From Aminobacter sp. AP02 (lineage in GTDB: Bacteria > Pseudomonadota > Alphaproteobacteria > Rhizobiales > Rhizobiaceae): a DNA stretch of 64,000 nucleotides. Position 1 is the stretch's first letter. Each line of letters begins with the position of its first letter. The translations under genes and the position numbers were made by a program. This document shows positions 17,960 to 27,388 of this stretch, one piece after another. Where the stretch lies: positions 1 to 64,000 of the forward strand of contig NZ_QGGX01000018.1 of the NCBI RefSeq assembly GCF_003148805.1. Reading direction: 5' to 3'. The notes beneath the pieces are model-generated. The model did no database searches and was not told where the DNA came from. It saw only the letters and a list, made by a program, of their open reading frames with translations.

Positions 17960-18187
17960 TCAGGCAGCGGTTCTTGTCCTGAAGCGGGGTATGCTTGCCA
18001 GCAACAGATCCTTGTCACGCACGCCGCTTCGATAGAGCTTGAGAAGTGTCCTCGCAATTTCGCTTGCCCACACCGAGCCCGGGTCTTCGCCGCGTTCGAG
18101 GCAAATCTGGTCGAACACGCGCTGAAGAAGCGCGAGATCTTTGGGATAAATCGGGGAGTTAGGCTGGGTGAAAAGTACGTGCTCCAT
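17960..18187 (-). CDS. small conserved-looking protein of unknown function
   Basis: A 75-residue protein (MEHVLFTQPNSPIYPKDLAL, then LQRVFDQICLERG). GGGAG lies 8 bases before the ATG. It is mostly alpha-helical with no signal peptide, and the C-terminal half reads IARTLLKLYRSGVRDKDLLL. The pattern resembles short cytosolic proteins common in rhizobial genomes without known function. Confidence 0.65.
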   Translation of the reverse strand: MEHVLFTQPNSPIYPKDLALLQRVFDQICLERGEDPGSVWASEIARTLLKLYRSGVRDKDLLLASIPRFRTRTAA

Positions 18188-18511
18188 AGTCTTCTCCCAT
18201 GGGGTGCTTGTTTTTTGTCTTTATGCTTGCTGGTGAGTTTTGCCTGCCTGCTGTCACGGTCAGGGGAACTGACCGCCCCGGTGCTCAAACACCTTCCATG
18301 CCTACCGACATGGAATGGGGATAGTGTGGAGCATCGTCACGTCGTGTGGAAACATCTGCCGCAGGCGATTGCATCAAAATGCCTCCTTGAGGCAAAGGTT
18401 GCATGCTGGCGTAGGTCATTTTCAGGGCGGAAAGTCTGCTCTACAACCCAAGCTATGTCGAGTCACCCTGGGTTGCATCGGAATTGCAGGACGGCCCGGC
18501 CCAATCAATTG

Positions 18512-18590
18512 AAAAAACCCGCCGCAAGGGGCTGCGGCGGGCTCTTTATGAGCGTGGTTGAAAGGAAAAGACCACGCTCGCTTTCACCTG
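18512..18590 (-). ncRNA. candidate small RNA of about 80 nt, EcfG-dependent
   Basis: On the minus strand an EcfG-type promoter (18621-18597) points at a stretch with no start codon after a ribosome site. Two hairpins follow: an 8-bp stem (AGCGTGGT/ACCACGCT, 18551-18578) and a 9-bp GC stem (CCCGCCGCA/TGCGGCGGG, 18518-18541) that reads into six T (18517-18512), a strong terminator. The predicted transcript is about 79 nt. The only frame inside is 13 codons from a GTG with no ribosome site. Promoter, length and terminator fit a bacterial trans-acting small RNA. The exact 5' end is inferred. Confidence 0.55.
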
Positions 18591-18596
18591 GGAATG

Positions 18597-18621
18597 AACT
18601 CCACAATGAAGGGAAAGTTCC
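18597..18621 (-). promoter_or_regulatory. EcfG-type promoter (GGAAC-N16-AGTT)
   Basis: On the minus strand GGAAC (18621-18617), a 16-base spacer and AGTT (18600-18597). This is the same form as the site in front of nepR-ecfG. No coding gene follows; a hairpin and terminator do. Confidence 0.6.
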
Positions 18622-18906
18622 CTGTTTTCGTGCTTCCGTTACAGGTCGAAATCCACAGTGATCGGCTGCCTTCATCAATTGTTCACCATCAGCTACGCAC
18701 CATTGGCCTGCGCAATGTATCGAGTGCGCGTCTTCGGCAACGCCCGGCGGGCTGCACACCCTTCTGCCCGCCGGTGCGTCGCAAGACCCGCTGCAGCCTT
18801 CCCAACAACCCCGGCATGACTTAGCCTGCCGCAACGGTCGGCGCCGTGGCGCTGAATGGCGGTACCAGACCGCGGATCGCAGGAAAGGCATGAACCTTTG
18901 GCTGAA

Positions 18907-19263
18907 ATGACCATCATCGTCGAATTCGAAACACTGGATGGGGCGGAGGAGCAATTCCTCGACCTGATCTCTGAGCATGCGCGCGCGACATTGCAGGAAG
19001 AGCCGGGCTGCCTGCGCTTCGAGGTGATCAAGCCGGTGGAACGCGACGGCACGCCGGTCGCCAACAAGGTGATGGTCAACGAGCTCTATGCCGATGAAGC
19101 CGCTGTTGCGGCGCATGAGCGCAATCCGCGCATGCCTGACGTGCAGGCGGCCCTTTCGCCCTTGCTCAAGTCGCGCCGGCTGGTGCTGGCCAGGTCGCTC
19201 GGCCTTGTCGATCCCAATGGCGGCATGCGGCCCGAAGAATTGAATGCCGCCAACGACGATTAG
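18907..19263 (+). CDS. antibiotic biosynthesis monooxygenase (ABM) domain protein
   Basis: 118 residues forming one ABM ferredoxin-like domain: MTIIVEFETLDGAEEQFLDL starts the first strand and helix, and EEPGCLRFEVIKPVERDG is the usual central strand pair. Family members are small cofactor-free monooxygenases or quinone- or heme-related enzymes. The start at 18907 is chosen because the domain begins there; an in-frame ATG at 18856 would add 17 unrelated residues. Neither has a strong ribosome site. Confidence 0.75.
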   Translation: MTIIVEFETLDGAEEQFLDLISEHARATLQEEPGCLRFEVIKPVERDGTPVANKVMVNELYADEAAVAAHERNPRMPDVQAALSPLLKSRRLVLARSLGLVDPNGGMRPEELNAANDD

Positions 19264-19370
19264 GCCGAATGGGCCTTGTTAAGGTTAGTCAGTCGTTAAT
19301 GCTTCTGCGGCAAGGTTCGCTGCGGCGAGTTGCGGGGGAGCAGCATCGCCCTTGCACGCAGGGCTGACGG

Positions 19371-22316
19371 ATGCGGAACATTCTGGGGTCGGACGACGAT
19401 GATCCGGCCGGCAAGCCGGCAAATGGCCAGGTGCTGACGATCGAGGAACGCAATGTGCGGGCCCTGGAAGCGGCAAACCTGCCTTATGCCGATCTCGAAC
19501 GCACCATCGATTCGATGAACATGGGCGTCGTGCTGGTCGATGCCGGACTCCGCGTCCTGTTCATCAACAGGGCATTCTACGACATCTGGAACGTCACCGT
19601 CGATCAGGTTGCCGCCGGCTGCCCGTTCCGGGCGCTGATGGACGTCAACCGTCACAATGGCGTCTACGAAATCGCCGACGACAAGTGGGAAGGCTATGTC
19701 GTCTCGCGCGAGTCCGAGATACTGGCCGGCGATGTCGCGCCGCGCGAGTTCCACCGCGCCGACGGCCGCACCATCATTTATTCGGTCACCGCACTATCGG
19801 GCGGCAAGCGGCTGGTCTCCTACTACGATGTGAGCGCGATGAAGCAGCGCGAAGTCGAGGCGGTCGAGGCGCGCCACCGGTTGGCCGAGGTGCTGGAGTC
19901 GCTGCCGGCAGGCGTCGTGATCTACGATCGTGACGACCGTTTCGTGCTTGCCAACCACAAGCTCAAGAACGCGCTGCCTGCACTCGACGGTGTCATGACC
20001 GAAGGAAGCTCGCTGCGCGACAGCCTGGTTGTGGCGCAACGCTCCGGCTACTACCGCGACACGGGCGACGCCGAACTCGATGCCCTCTACGACGCCGATC
20101 CGGAGGCGTGGGTCGAGGGCATGACTGCCCGGTACCACACCAGCCAGGCGGTCAGGGAGCGGCGCAATCCCGACGGACGCTGGTACCAGGTCTTCGACCA
20201 GCGGCTGGCCGACGGTACGTTCATCGGCGTGCGTGTCGATATCACCGAGCTTAAGTTGCGCGAACGGGCGCTGCAGGAAAGCATGCGCGAAAACGAGGTG
20301 TTCCGCAGCCTCATCGACAATGTACCGGTCTCGATCTACGCCAAGCACGACGACCTCAGGCTGATGTATGTCAACCAGGGGTGGTGCGAACTGACCGGCT
20401 ATTCCAAGCAGGAAGCGATCGGAAAGACCGACCTCGAGATTTTCGGACCAGAAGGCGAACCCTTCATGGAAGCCGACCGGGAAGTGATGCGCAACGGCTC
20501 GACCGTGGAGGTCGAGGAGACGGCGACCGACCCGGGCGGGACGGTGCGACACCAGTTTGCCCGCAAGAGCGCGATGGTGGCGTCCGACGGCTCGCTCTAC
20601 CTGATCGGGTCAACGACCAACATCACCGAACTGAAGCAGCGTGAGGCCGACCTTGAGGAGGCGCAGCGCCGTGCGGTGCTGGCCGACCGCGCCAAGTCGG
20701 AATTCCTCGCCAACATGAGCCACGAAATCCGCACGCCGATGAATGGCGTGCTCGGCATGGCCGAGCTTTTGGCGAAGTCCGATCTCGATCCCAAGCAGAA
20801 GACCTTCACCGACATCATCGTCAAATCAGGCAACGCGCTGCTGACGATCATCAACGACATCCTCGACTTCTCGAAGATCGATGCCGGCCAGCTGGTGCTC
20901 GATCCCATTCCGTTCAACCTGTCGGAGGCGATCGAGGACGTCGCCACCTTGATGTCGACGCGCGCCAAGGAGAAAGACCTGGAGCTGATCGTGCGCATGC
21001 AGCCCGATCTCAGGCATGTCTATGTCGGCGATGTCGGGCGCATCAGGCAGATCATCACCAACTTGCTTGGCAATGCGGTCAAATTCACCGATGCGGGCCA
21101 TGTCCTGGTGGACGTGACGGGCCGCAACGACGGCGAGCAGACCAAGCTGCATATAGCCGTGACCGACACGGGCATCGGCATTCCCGAGGCCAAGCTCAAA
21201 CTGGTTTTCGAAAAGTTCAGCCAGGTCGATGCGTCGTCGACGCGGCGGCATGAAGGCACCGGCCTCGGGTTGGCGATTACCTCGCGGCTGGTCGACATGA
21301 TGGGCGGCGAGATCGGTGTGGAAAGCGCCGAGGGAGCCGGCTCGACCTTCTGGTTCACGCTGACGCTGCCCAACGCAGCGCGGCTGGAGACAAGGCCGGC
21401 GGCCTTGATCGACGTGACCGGTGCGCGGGTGCTGATCGTCGATGACAATGCCGTCAACCGCACCATCCTGACCGAACAGATGTCGGCATGGGGGTTCGAT
21501 TCCTGTGCCGCCCAAAGCGGCGCGGAAGGATTTCGGGTGCTGAGCGCGGCGCACGCACTGGGTGTCAAGGTCGACTGCGTCGTGCTCGATTACCAGATGC
21601 CCGGCATGACAGGTGCCGAGATGGCACGGCTTGTGCGCCATACGCCAACCCTGGCCGACACGCCGATTGTCATGTTGACCTCGGTCGACCAGTCCCTTTC
21701 AGGCCCCGGATACCGCGACCTTGCCATCGACGCCCAGTTGATCAAGCCAGCGCGCTCGTCGGCATTGCTGGAGGCGCTGGTGGCGACGATCCAGCGGCGG
21801 CGAACGCCGAACCTTACGCCGGTGAAGGTGGCCGAGGCGCAGATGCCGGCTAAGAATGCGATCAACTCGATTACCAACGTGACACGGCTTCGTGGCGGCC
21901 AGCGGCCGGCAGGGGAGGGCGATCTCGACATTCTCGTTGCCGAAGACAACGAGGTGAACCAGATGGTTTTCAGCCAGATCCTGGCCGAGACCGAACTGAG
22001 CTTCGAGATCGTCGGCAATGGCAGGCGCGCTGTCGCTGCCTATGGCGAGCGCCGCCCGCGCATGATCCTCATGGACGTATCCATGCCCGAGATGAACGGC
22101 CTGGAAGCGACGGGCGAAATCCGCAAGCTCGAACGTGGCACAGGTATCCGCGTGCCCATCATCGGCGTCACCGCGCATGCGCTCAAGGGCGACAAGGACC
22201 GCTGTCTCGAAGCCGGCATGGACGACTATCTGCCCAAGCCGATCAGTCCGCGCGCCCTGCTCGAAAAGATCGAGCGCTGGTCATGGCAGGATGACGAGCG
22301 CCGCGGCGCGATCTGA
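19371..22316 (+). CDS. hybrid sensor histidine kinase with three PAS domains and two receivers
   Basis: 981 residues without membrane spans, so a cytosolic sensor. Order: three PAS or PAS-like domains (about 45-150, 165-290, 300-420), a HisKA domain with the phosphorylated His in ANMSHEIRTPMNG (H451), HATPase with DTGIGIP and GTGLGLAI boxes (about 540-660), a receiver (VLIVDDNAVN, about 686-800) and a second receiver (ILVAEDNEVN, about 853-970). The last receiver has the MDVSMPEMNG phosphoacceptor. It sits directly before the phosphate operon, where rhizobia usually carry phoR, but its make-up is not that of PhoR. Its partner and signal are unknown. Confidence 0.9.
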   Translation: MRNILGSDDDDPAGKPANGQVLTIEERNVRALEAANLPYADLERTIDSMNMGVVLVDAGLRVLFINRAFYDIWNVTVDQVAAGCPFRALMDVNRHNGVYEIADDKWEGYVVSRESEILAGDVAPREFHRADGRTIIYSVTALSGGKRLVSYYDVSAMKQREVEAVEARHRLAEVLESLPAGVVIYDRDDRFVLANHKLKNALPALDGVMTEGSSLRDSLVVAQRSGYYRDTGDAELDALYDADPEAWVEGMTARYHTSQAVRERRNPDGRWYQVFDQRLADGTFIGVRVDITELKLRERALQESMRENEVFRSLIDNVPVSIYAKHDDLRLMYVNQGWCELTGYSKQEAIGKTDLEIFGPEGEPFMEADREVMRNGSTVEVEETATDPGGTVRHQFARKSAMVASDGSLYLIGSTTNITELKQREADLEEAQRRAVLADRAKSEFLANMSHEIRTPMNGVLGMAELLAKSDLDPKQKTFTDIIVKSGNALLTIINDILDFSKIDAGQLVLDPIPFNLSEAIEDVATLMSTRAKEKDLELIVRMQPDLRHVYVGDVGRIRQIITNLLGNAVKFTDAGHVLVDVTGRNDGEQTKLHIAVTDTGIGIPEAKLKLVFEKFSQVDASSTRRHEGTGLGLAITSRLVDMMGGEIGVESAEGAGSTFWFTLTLPNAARLETRPAALIDVTGARVLIVDDNAVNRTILTEQMSAWGFDSCAAQSGAEGFRVLSAAHALGVKVDCVVLDYQMPGMTGAEMARLVRHTPTLADTPIVMLTSVDQSLSGPGYRDLAIDAQLIKPARSSALLEALVATIQRRRTPNLTPVKVAEAQMPAKNAINSITNVTRLRGGQRPAGEGDLDILVAEDNEVNQMVFSQILAETELSFEIVGNGRRAVAAYGERRPRMILMDVSMPEMNGLEATGEIRKLERGTGIRVPIIGVTAHALKGDKDRCLEAGMDDYLPKPISPRALLEKIERWSWQDDERRGAI

Positions 22317-22493
22317 CCTTTATCCGTCGAAGACTGTGGAAATGTGACAGGCGAAGGTGGCAAAGGCTGGCTTGCCGTTGGGTAGGCGGCTTGCTTTCGT
22401 TGCTTGTCTGTTGTTTGCCTCGCGCCGGCAAAGGATCGAGGAAACGACCCCTTGGCCGCTATGCACAGCGACCGTTACCGGGGTGACACGAAA

Positions 22494-22511
22494 CTGTCAT
22501 CTAACTGTAAT
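22494..22511 (+). promoter_or_regulatory. Pho box upstream of pstS
   Basis: Two direct 7-mers, CTGTCAT (22494-22500) and CTGTAAT (22505-22511), separated by four bases. This 11-base periodicity is the PhoB site. It lies 74 bases before pstS and predicts induction by phosphate starvation through the PhoB encoded at the end of the same gene set. Confidence 0.9.
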
Positions 22512-22584
22512 AGAGGGGGGCTATTGGCTCACCGGGCGCCGAAGAAAGGCGTCATACGAGATACTCCAACAGGAGCAGGCCCCA

Positions 22585-23622
22585 ATGAAAAAAGCTCTTC
22601 TCACCGCGTCGGCCGCTGCCTTCGCGATCGCAGCCTCGGTAGGCTATGCCTCGGCCCGCGACCAGGTTCAGGTTGCCGGTTCCTCGACCGTTCTGCCCTA
22701 TGCCAAGATCGTTGCCGAGCAGTTCGGTGAAACCTTCACCAACTTCAAGACCCCAGTGGTCGAGTCCGGCGGCAGCGGCGCCGGCATCAAGGAATTCTGC
22801 AAGGGCGTAGGCGAAAACACCATCGACATCGCCAACTCCTCGCGTCCGATCAAGATGGACGAGATCCAGTCCTGCGTCGACGCCGGCGTCAAGGAAATCC
22901 AGGAAGTGAAGATCGGCTATGACGGCATCGTCTTCGCGACCGACGTCAAGGGCCCCGATTGGGCACTGACCCCCGAGGACATCTACACGGCGCTGGCCGC
23001 CAAGATCGCCGTTGACGGCAAGCTGGTCGACAACCCGAATACCAAGTGGAACCAGGTCAACCCGAACCTGCCAGACTGGGACATCGCCGCTTACATTCCC
23101 GGCGAGAAGCACGGCACCCGTGAAGTCTTCGAAGAAAAGCTCCTGATCGCCGGCTGCAAGAAGCTCGGCGGCGTTGAAGCCGGCAAGGCTTCGGGCCTCG
23201 ACGACAAGGCTGCCGAAGCAGCGTGCAAGGCCGTGCGCAAGGACGGCAAGGCCATCGACATCGACGGCGACTACTCCGAGACGCTTGCCCGTATCGACAG
23301 CAACAAGACCGGCGTCGGCGTATTTGGCCTGGCGTTCTACGAAAACAACGCCGACAAGCTGAAGGTCGCCACCGTGGGCGGCATCACGCCTTCGGTCGAG
23401 ACCATTGCTTCAGGCGAGTATCCGGTGTCGCGTCCGCTGTTCTTCTACGTCAAGAAGGCACATCTCGGCGTTATCCCGGGCCTGAAGGAATATGTCGAAT
23501 TCTTCCTCGACGACCAGATGGTCGGCCCGGAAAGCCCGCTTGCCGACTACGGCCTGGTTGCCGCTCCGGACGCTGAGCGCGCTGCCCAGCGCGAAGCCTT
23601 CGGCGCCGGCAAGACCATGTAA
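22585..23622 (+). CDS. pstS: phosphate ABC transporter, periplasmic binding protein PstS
   Basis: 345 residues. Signal peptide KKALLTASAAAFAIAASVGYASA, then the PBP-like fold with the phosphate-binding loops GSSTVLPYA, SGGSGAGIKEFC and HGTREVFEE. The ATG at 22585 follows AGGAG; the frame is open upstream but without signal-peptide logic. First gene of pstSCAB-phoU-phoB, behind a Pho box. A long stem-loop follows the stop and probably keeps pstS mRNA more abundant than the rest. Confidence 0.96.
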   Translation: MKKALLTASAAAFAIAASVGYASARDQVQVAGSSTVLPYAKIVAEQFGETFTNFKTPVVESGGSGAGIKEFCKGVGENTIDIANSSRPIKMDEIQSCVDAGVKEIQEVKIGYDGIVFATDVKGPDWALTPEDIYTALAAKIAVDGKLVDNPNTKWNQVNPNLPDWDIAAYIPGEKHGTREVFEEKLLIAGCKKLGGVEAGKASGLDDKAAEAACKAVRKDGKAIDIDGDYSETLARIDSNKTGVGVFGLAFYENNADKLKVATVGGITPSVETIASGEYPVSRPLFFYVKKAHLGVIPGLKEYVEFFLDDQMVGPESPLADYGLVAAPDAERAAQREAFGAGKTM

Positions 23623-23632
23623 TATCTACTCG

Positions 23633-23663
23633 CATGGGGCGGCGGAAAAATCGCCGCCCCATG
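23633..23663 (+). other. 12-bp perfect stem-loop between pstS and pstC
   Basis: CATGGGGCGGCG (23633-23644) pairs perfectly with CGCCGCCCCATG (23652-23663) around a 7-base loop. There is no T-run, so it is more likely an mRNA 3'-end protector or weak attenuator than a full terminator. Such structures after binding-protein genes raise their level over the downstream permease genes. Confidence 0.7.
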
Positions 23664-23721
23664 GAATATTCCGCCGGCTGTTCCGTTCGGCACAATGATC
23701 TGAATTCACCGAGGCCGGCCC

Positions 23722-25188
23722 ATGTCTTTCCTGCTCGTCTTCGCCATCGTACTCGCCATAGGATTGGTCGCCTTCGTGGTCGGCCGACAAAGGGCGCGTG
23801 CGCAAGATGACGGAACGGTCAAGCCGCACTCGCGCGCGCACTATCACGGCTGGTGGGCGTTCCTGACGGGCGTGGTTCCGGCAGTATTGTTTCTCGCTGC
23901 CTGGGATACCGGGGCGAGCGCCTATCTCGACAGCCATATCCACGCATCCTTGCCCGCCGACGTCGCCGACGGCACGGTTGCGCATGAAGACCTCGCGGCG
24001 GGCCTTGTCAAAAGCCTCGCCAGCGGCATGCGCCGGCTCGATAGCCAGACGCTTGCCGCGCTGCCGCAGAGTTTTGCCGAACTGCAGCCGATGCTCGCCG
24101 CAAAGGGCGTGGCGCTGGCGCCCGACACCAAGGACTACATGATCCCGATCGCGGCGGACGCCAACCGCGTCTCCGACCGCCTCGACACAATCGCAGCAGT
24201 CGTTTCGATCGGCCTCGCATTGATCGGCGTCGGTTTTGGGCTCAGCCGCATCAGCCCGCGCGCCAGGGCGCGCAACAATGTCGAGAAGGTGATGCTGTGG
24301 AGCCTGCTCGGCGCCTCGACGCTCGCCATCCTGACGACAATCGGCATCGTGTTGTCGATGCTGTTCCAGACAATCGCCTTCTTCGAAAAGATTCCGCTCA
24401 CGAACTTCTTCTTCGGCACCGTGTGGGATCCGCGTTTCGCCGCGGCCGGCTCGGGCGGCGCGGAAGGCCAGTTCGGCCTGATCCCGCTTCTGGCCGGCAC
24501 GCTCTACATCGCCTTCGTTGCGCTGCTGGTCGCTGTACCGATCGGCCTGATGTCGGCGGTCTACATGTCGGAATATGCCGCGCCCAAGGTGCGCGCGGTG
24601 GTCAAGCCGGCGCTCGAACTTCTCGCCGGCATCCCGACCATCGTCTACGGTATCTTCGCGCTCGTGACGCTCGGGCCCTTCCTGCGCGACATCAGCGCCG
24701 CCCTGACCGGCGGTACGCCGTTCATCCAGGCGCAGTCGATCCTGACCGCCGGCCTGGTGATGGGCGTGATGCTGATCCCGGTCGTTTCCTCGCTCTCCGA
24801 CGACATCATCACCGCAGTGCCGCGCGCCATGCGCGACGGATCGCTCGGCCTTGGCGCCACGCGCTCGGAAACGATCAAGCGCGTCATCCTCCCAGCCGCC
24901 TTGCCGGGTATCGTCGGCGCCATCCTGCTCACCGCATCCCGCGCCATCGGCGAGACGATGATCGTGGTGCTGGCGGCCGGCGTCGCGGCCAACCTGACTC
25001 TCAATCCCTTCGAGGCGATGACCACCATCACCGTCAAGATCGTCAACCAGCTGACCGGCGACCTCGAGTTCAACACGCCGCAGACGCTTGTTGCCTTCGC
25101 GCTCGGCATCACGCTCTTTGCGCTGACCCTGGTGATGAACATCGTCGCGCTTTACATCGTCCGGAAGTACCGGGAGCAGTACGAATGA
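23722..25188 (+). CDS. pstC: phosphate ABC transporter permease PstC
   Basis: 488 residues, an inner-membrane permease. Two N-terminal spans and an extended periplasmic/cytosolic insert (residues 70-180) precede the usual six-span BPD_transp_1 domain. The coupling-helix EAA-type motif lies in MRDGSLGLGATRSETIKRVI. The long N-terminal part is typical of the alphaproteobacterial PstC form. Its TGA overlaps the pstA ATG (ATGA). Confidence 0.95.
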   Translation: MSFLLVFAIVLAIGLVAFVVGRQRARAQDDGTVKPHSRAHYHGWWAFLTGVVPAVLFLAAWDTGASAYLDSHIHASLPADVADGTVAHEDLAAGLVKSLASGMRRLDSQTLAALPQSFAELQPMLAAKGVALAPDTKDYMIPIAADANRVSDRLDTIAAVVSIGLALIGVGFGLSRISPRARARNNVEKVMLWSLLGASTLAILTTIGIVLSMLFQTIAFFEKIPLTNFFFGTVWDPRFAAAGSGGAEGQFGLIPLLAGTLYIAFVALLVAVPIGLMSAVYMSEYAAPKVRAVVKPALELLAGIPTIVYGIFALVTLGPFLRDISAALTGGTPFIQAQSILTAGLVMGVMLIPVVSSLSDDIITAVPRAMRDGSLGLGATRSETIKRVILPAALPGIVGAILLTASRAIGETMIVVLAAGVAANLTLNPFEAMTTITVKIVNQLTGDLEFNTPQTLVAFALGITLFALTLVMNIVALYIVRKYREQYE

Positions 25189-26501
25189 CCGATATTTCGC
25201 TCGACACGCTTGCCACCTCGGTTGCCCGTCCGCGCCGCGATATTGGTCTCAAGAAGCGCTACGCCGCCGAGCGCCGGTTCCGCCTGTATGGCGTGCTGGC
25301 GATCGCCATCGGCCTGGCATTCCTGGCCGTCATGCTGACTTCCATCGTCTCCAAGGGCTACACCGCCTTCTGGCAGACGACGGTGACGCTGCCGATCAAT
25401 TTCGACGAAAAGATCATCGACCCGTCCAACAAGCGGGCGACCGATCCGAATGTCCTGATCACGGCGAACTATCCCAAGCTCGCCGAAGCCGCGCTGATCG
25501 AAAAGCTCGGCATCGATCCCAACGACAAGGCGCAGGTGCGCAAGCTCAAGGGCTTCCTGTCCGACAGCTCGCGCGTCCAGCTCAGGGCGATCGTTGCCGC
25601 CGACCCGTCCGTCATCGGCACGACGCGCAACGTCGATATCCTTGCAGCAGCCAACCTCGACTCGGCCTTCAAGGGCCAGATCGACCTCGACGTTCCGGAA
25701 AGCCGCCGCAAGGTGTCGGACCAGCAGGTCGAGTGGATGAACAAGCTCAAGGCCGAAGGCGTCATGGCCGAGCACTTCAACACCGGGCTGTTCAGCTATG
25801 GCGCGTCGAGCCGGCCTGAAACCTCCGGCGTCGGTGTCGCCCTCATCGGCTCGTTCTACATGATGGTGATCGTGCTGCTTCTGGCATTGCCGATCGGCGT
25901 CGCTGCCTCGATCTATCTCGAGGAGTTCGCCAAGAAGAGCCGCTTCACCGACCTGATCGAGGTCAACATCAACAACCTCGCCGCCGTGCCGTCGATCGTC
26001 TTCGGTCTGCTGGGTCTCGCCGTGTTCATCAACTTCCTCGGCCTGCCGCGCTCGGCTTCCTTTGTCGGCGGCCTGGTACTGACGCTGATGACGCTGCCGA
26101 CGATCATCATCGCGACGCGTGCCGCCTTGGCCGCCGTGCCGCCGTCGATCCGCTCGGCCGCACTTGGCCTCGGCGCATCCAAGATGCAGATGGTGTTTCA
26201 GCACATCCTGCCGCTGGCCGCGCCCGGCATCCTGACCGGCACGATCATCGGCCTGGCTCGTGCGCTGGGCGAGACAGCGCCCTTGCTGTTGATCGGCATG
26301 GTCGCCTTCGTCGCCGACTATCCCAAGACGCCTTTCGACCCTGCGACGGCCTTGCCGGTACAGATCTACATGTGGGCGAATGAGGCCGAGCGCGCCTTTG
26401 TCGAACGCATGTCGGGCGCCATCATCATCCTTTTGCTCTTCCTCATGGCCATGAACATTGTCGCCATCGTCCTGCGCCGCCGCTTCGAGCGCCGCTGGTA
26501 G
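25185..26501 (+). CDS. pstA: phosphate ABC transporter permease PstA
   Basis: 438 residues, overlapping pstC by four bases. A first span (residues about 38-60) is followed by a periplasmic region of about 150 residues (the DUF3333-like extension of alphaproteobacterial PstA) and a five- or six-span permease domain with the EAA-type loop RSAALGLGASKMQMVFQHIL. It partners with PstC in the membrane channel. Confidence 0.95.
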   Translation: MTDISLDTLATSVARPRRDIGLKKRYAAERRFRLYGVLAIAIGLAFLAVMLTSIVSKGYTAFWQTTVTLPINFDEKIIDPSNKRATDPNVLITANYPKLAEAALIEKLGIDPNDKAQVRKLKGFLSDSSRVQLRAIVAADPSVIGTTRNVDILAAANLDSAFKGQIDLDVPESRRKVSDQQVEWMNKLKAEGVMAEHFNTGLFSYGASSRPETSGVGVALIGSFYMMVIVLLLALPIGVAASIYLEEFAKKSRFTDLIEVNINNLAAVPSIVFGLLGLAVFINFLGLPRSASFVGGLVLTLMTLPTIIIATRAALAAVPPSIRSAALGLGASKMQMVFQHILPLAAPGILTGTIIGLARALGETAPLLLIGMVAFVADYPKTPFDPATALPVQIYMWANEAERAFVERMSGAIIILLLFLMAMNIVAIVLRRRFERRW

Positions 26502-26525
26502 GGCATGGACAAGGAGTATCCTGCT

Positions 26526-27347
26526 ATGAACATCATGACCGAGAAAAAACTCGAAGACGCGGTGAATGCCGAGATGAACAGACCCAATGAAATCATCAAG
26601 ATGCGCGGCGACCAGGTTACCGTGCACTATGGCGACAAACAGGCGCTGTTCGGTGTCAATCTCGACGTCCGCCAGAACCAGGTGACAGCGCTGATCGGGC
26701 CTTCGGGCTGCGGCAAGTCGACCTTCCTGCGCTGCCTCAACCGCATGAACGACACCATCGACAGTGCGCGCGTCGGCGGCAAGATCACGCTCGACAATGA
26801 AGACATCTACGATCCCAAGATCGACGTCGTCGAACTGCGCGCGCGTGTCGGCATGGTGTTCCAGAAACCGAACCCGTTCCCCAAGTCGATCTACGAAAAC
26901 GTCGCCTACGGCCCGCGCATCCATGGCCTTGCCAAGAACAAGGCCGAGCTCGACGTGATCGTCGAAAAAAGCCTGCAGAAGGCGGCCCTGTGGAACGAAG
27001 CCAAGGACCGTCTCAACGAGCCGGGCACCGGCCTGTCGGGCGGCCAGCAGCAGCGCCTGTGCATTGCGCGCGCCATTGCCGTCGCGCCCGAAGTGATCCT
27101 TATGGACGAGCCCTGCTCGGCGCTCGATCCGATCGCCACCGCCAAGGTGGAAGAGCTGATCGACGAATTGCGCGAGAACTACACTATCGTCATCGTGACG
27201 CACTCCATGCAGCAGGCGGCACGCGTGTCGCAGCGTACGGCGATGTTCCACCTCGGTTATCTCGTCGAGGAGGGCGCCACCGACAAGATGTTCACCAACC
27301 CCGACGACAAGCGTACGCAGGACTACATCACCGGCCGCTTCGGCTGA
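26526..27347 (+). CDS. pstB: phosphate ABC transporter ATP-binding protein PstB
   Basis: 273 residues from the ATG at 26526, which follows AAGGAG at normal spacing; the ATG at 26505 is inside that ribosome-site region. Walker [10 protein letters not shown], signature LSGGQQQRL, Walker [14 protein letters not shown] and the switch His in VTHSMQQA are all present. It powers PstCA. It follows pstA closely and precedes phoU. Confidence 0.96.
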   Translation: MNIMTEKKLEDAVNAEMNRPNEIIKMRGDQVTVHYGDKQALFGVNLDVRQNQVTALIGPSGCGKSTFLRCLNRMNDTIDSARVGGKITLDNEDIYDPKIDVVELRARVGMVFQKPNPFPKSIYENVAYGPRIHGLAKNKAELDVIVEKSLQKAALWNEAKDRLNEPGTGLSGGQQQRLCIARAIAVAPEVILMDEPCSALDPIATAKVEELIDELRENYTIVIVTHSMQQAARVSQRTAMFHLGYLVEEGATDKMFTNPDDKRTQDYITGRFG

Positions 27348-27388
27348 GTGGACGTTTTCGCCGCGGCATACGAGACGAGGAAGAAATC

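Larger units (their letters stand above)
18188..18906. other. 719-bp gene-poor stretch holding an sRNA candidate
   Basis: No open frame here carries both a ribosome site and protein-like content. The notable content is the minus-strand promoter, hairpin and terminator set at 18512-18621, listed separately. A 7-bp inverted repeat TTCCATG/CATGGAA lies near 18296-18317, with no T-run. Confidence 0.6.

Noticed and set aside
25152-27251. Minus-strand open frame of 699 codons
   Set aside because: Antisense of pstA and pstB. Composition is that of a reverse-strand shadow (many His, Asp, Gly), and both plus-strand genes are unmistakable.
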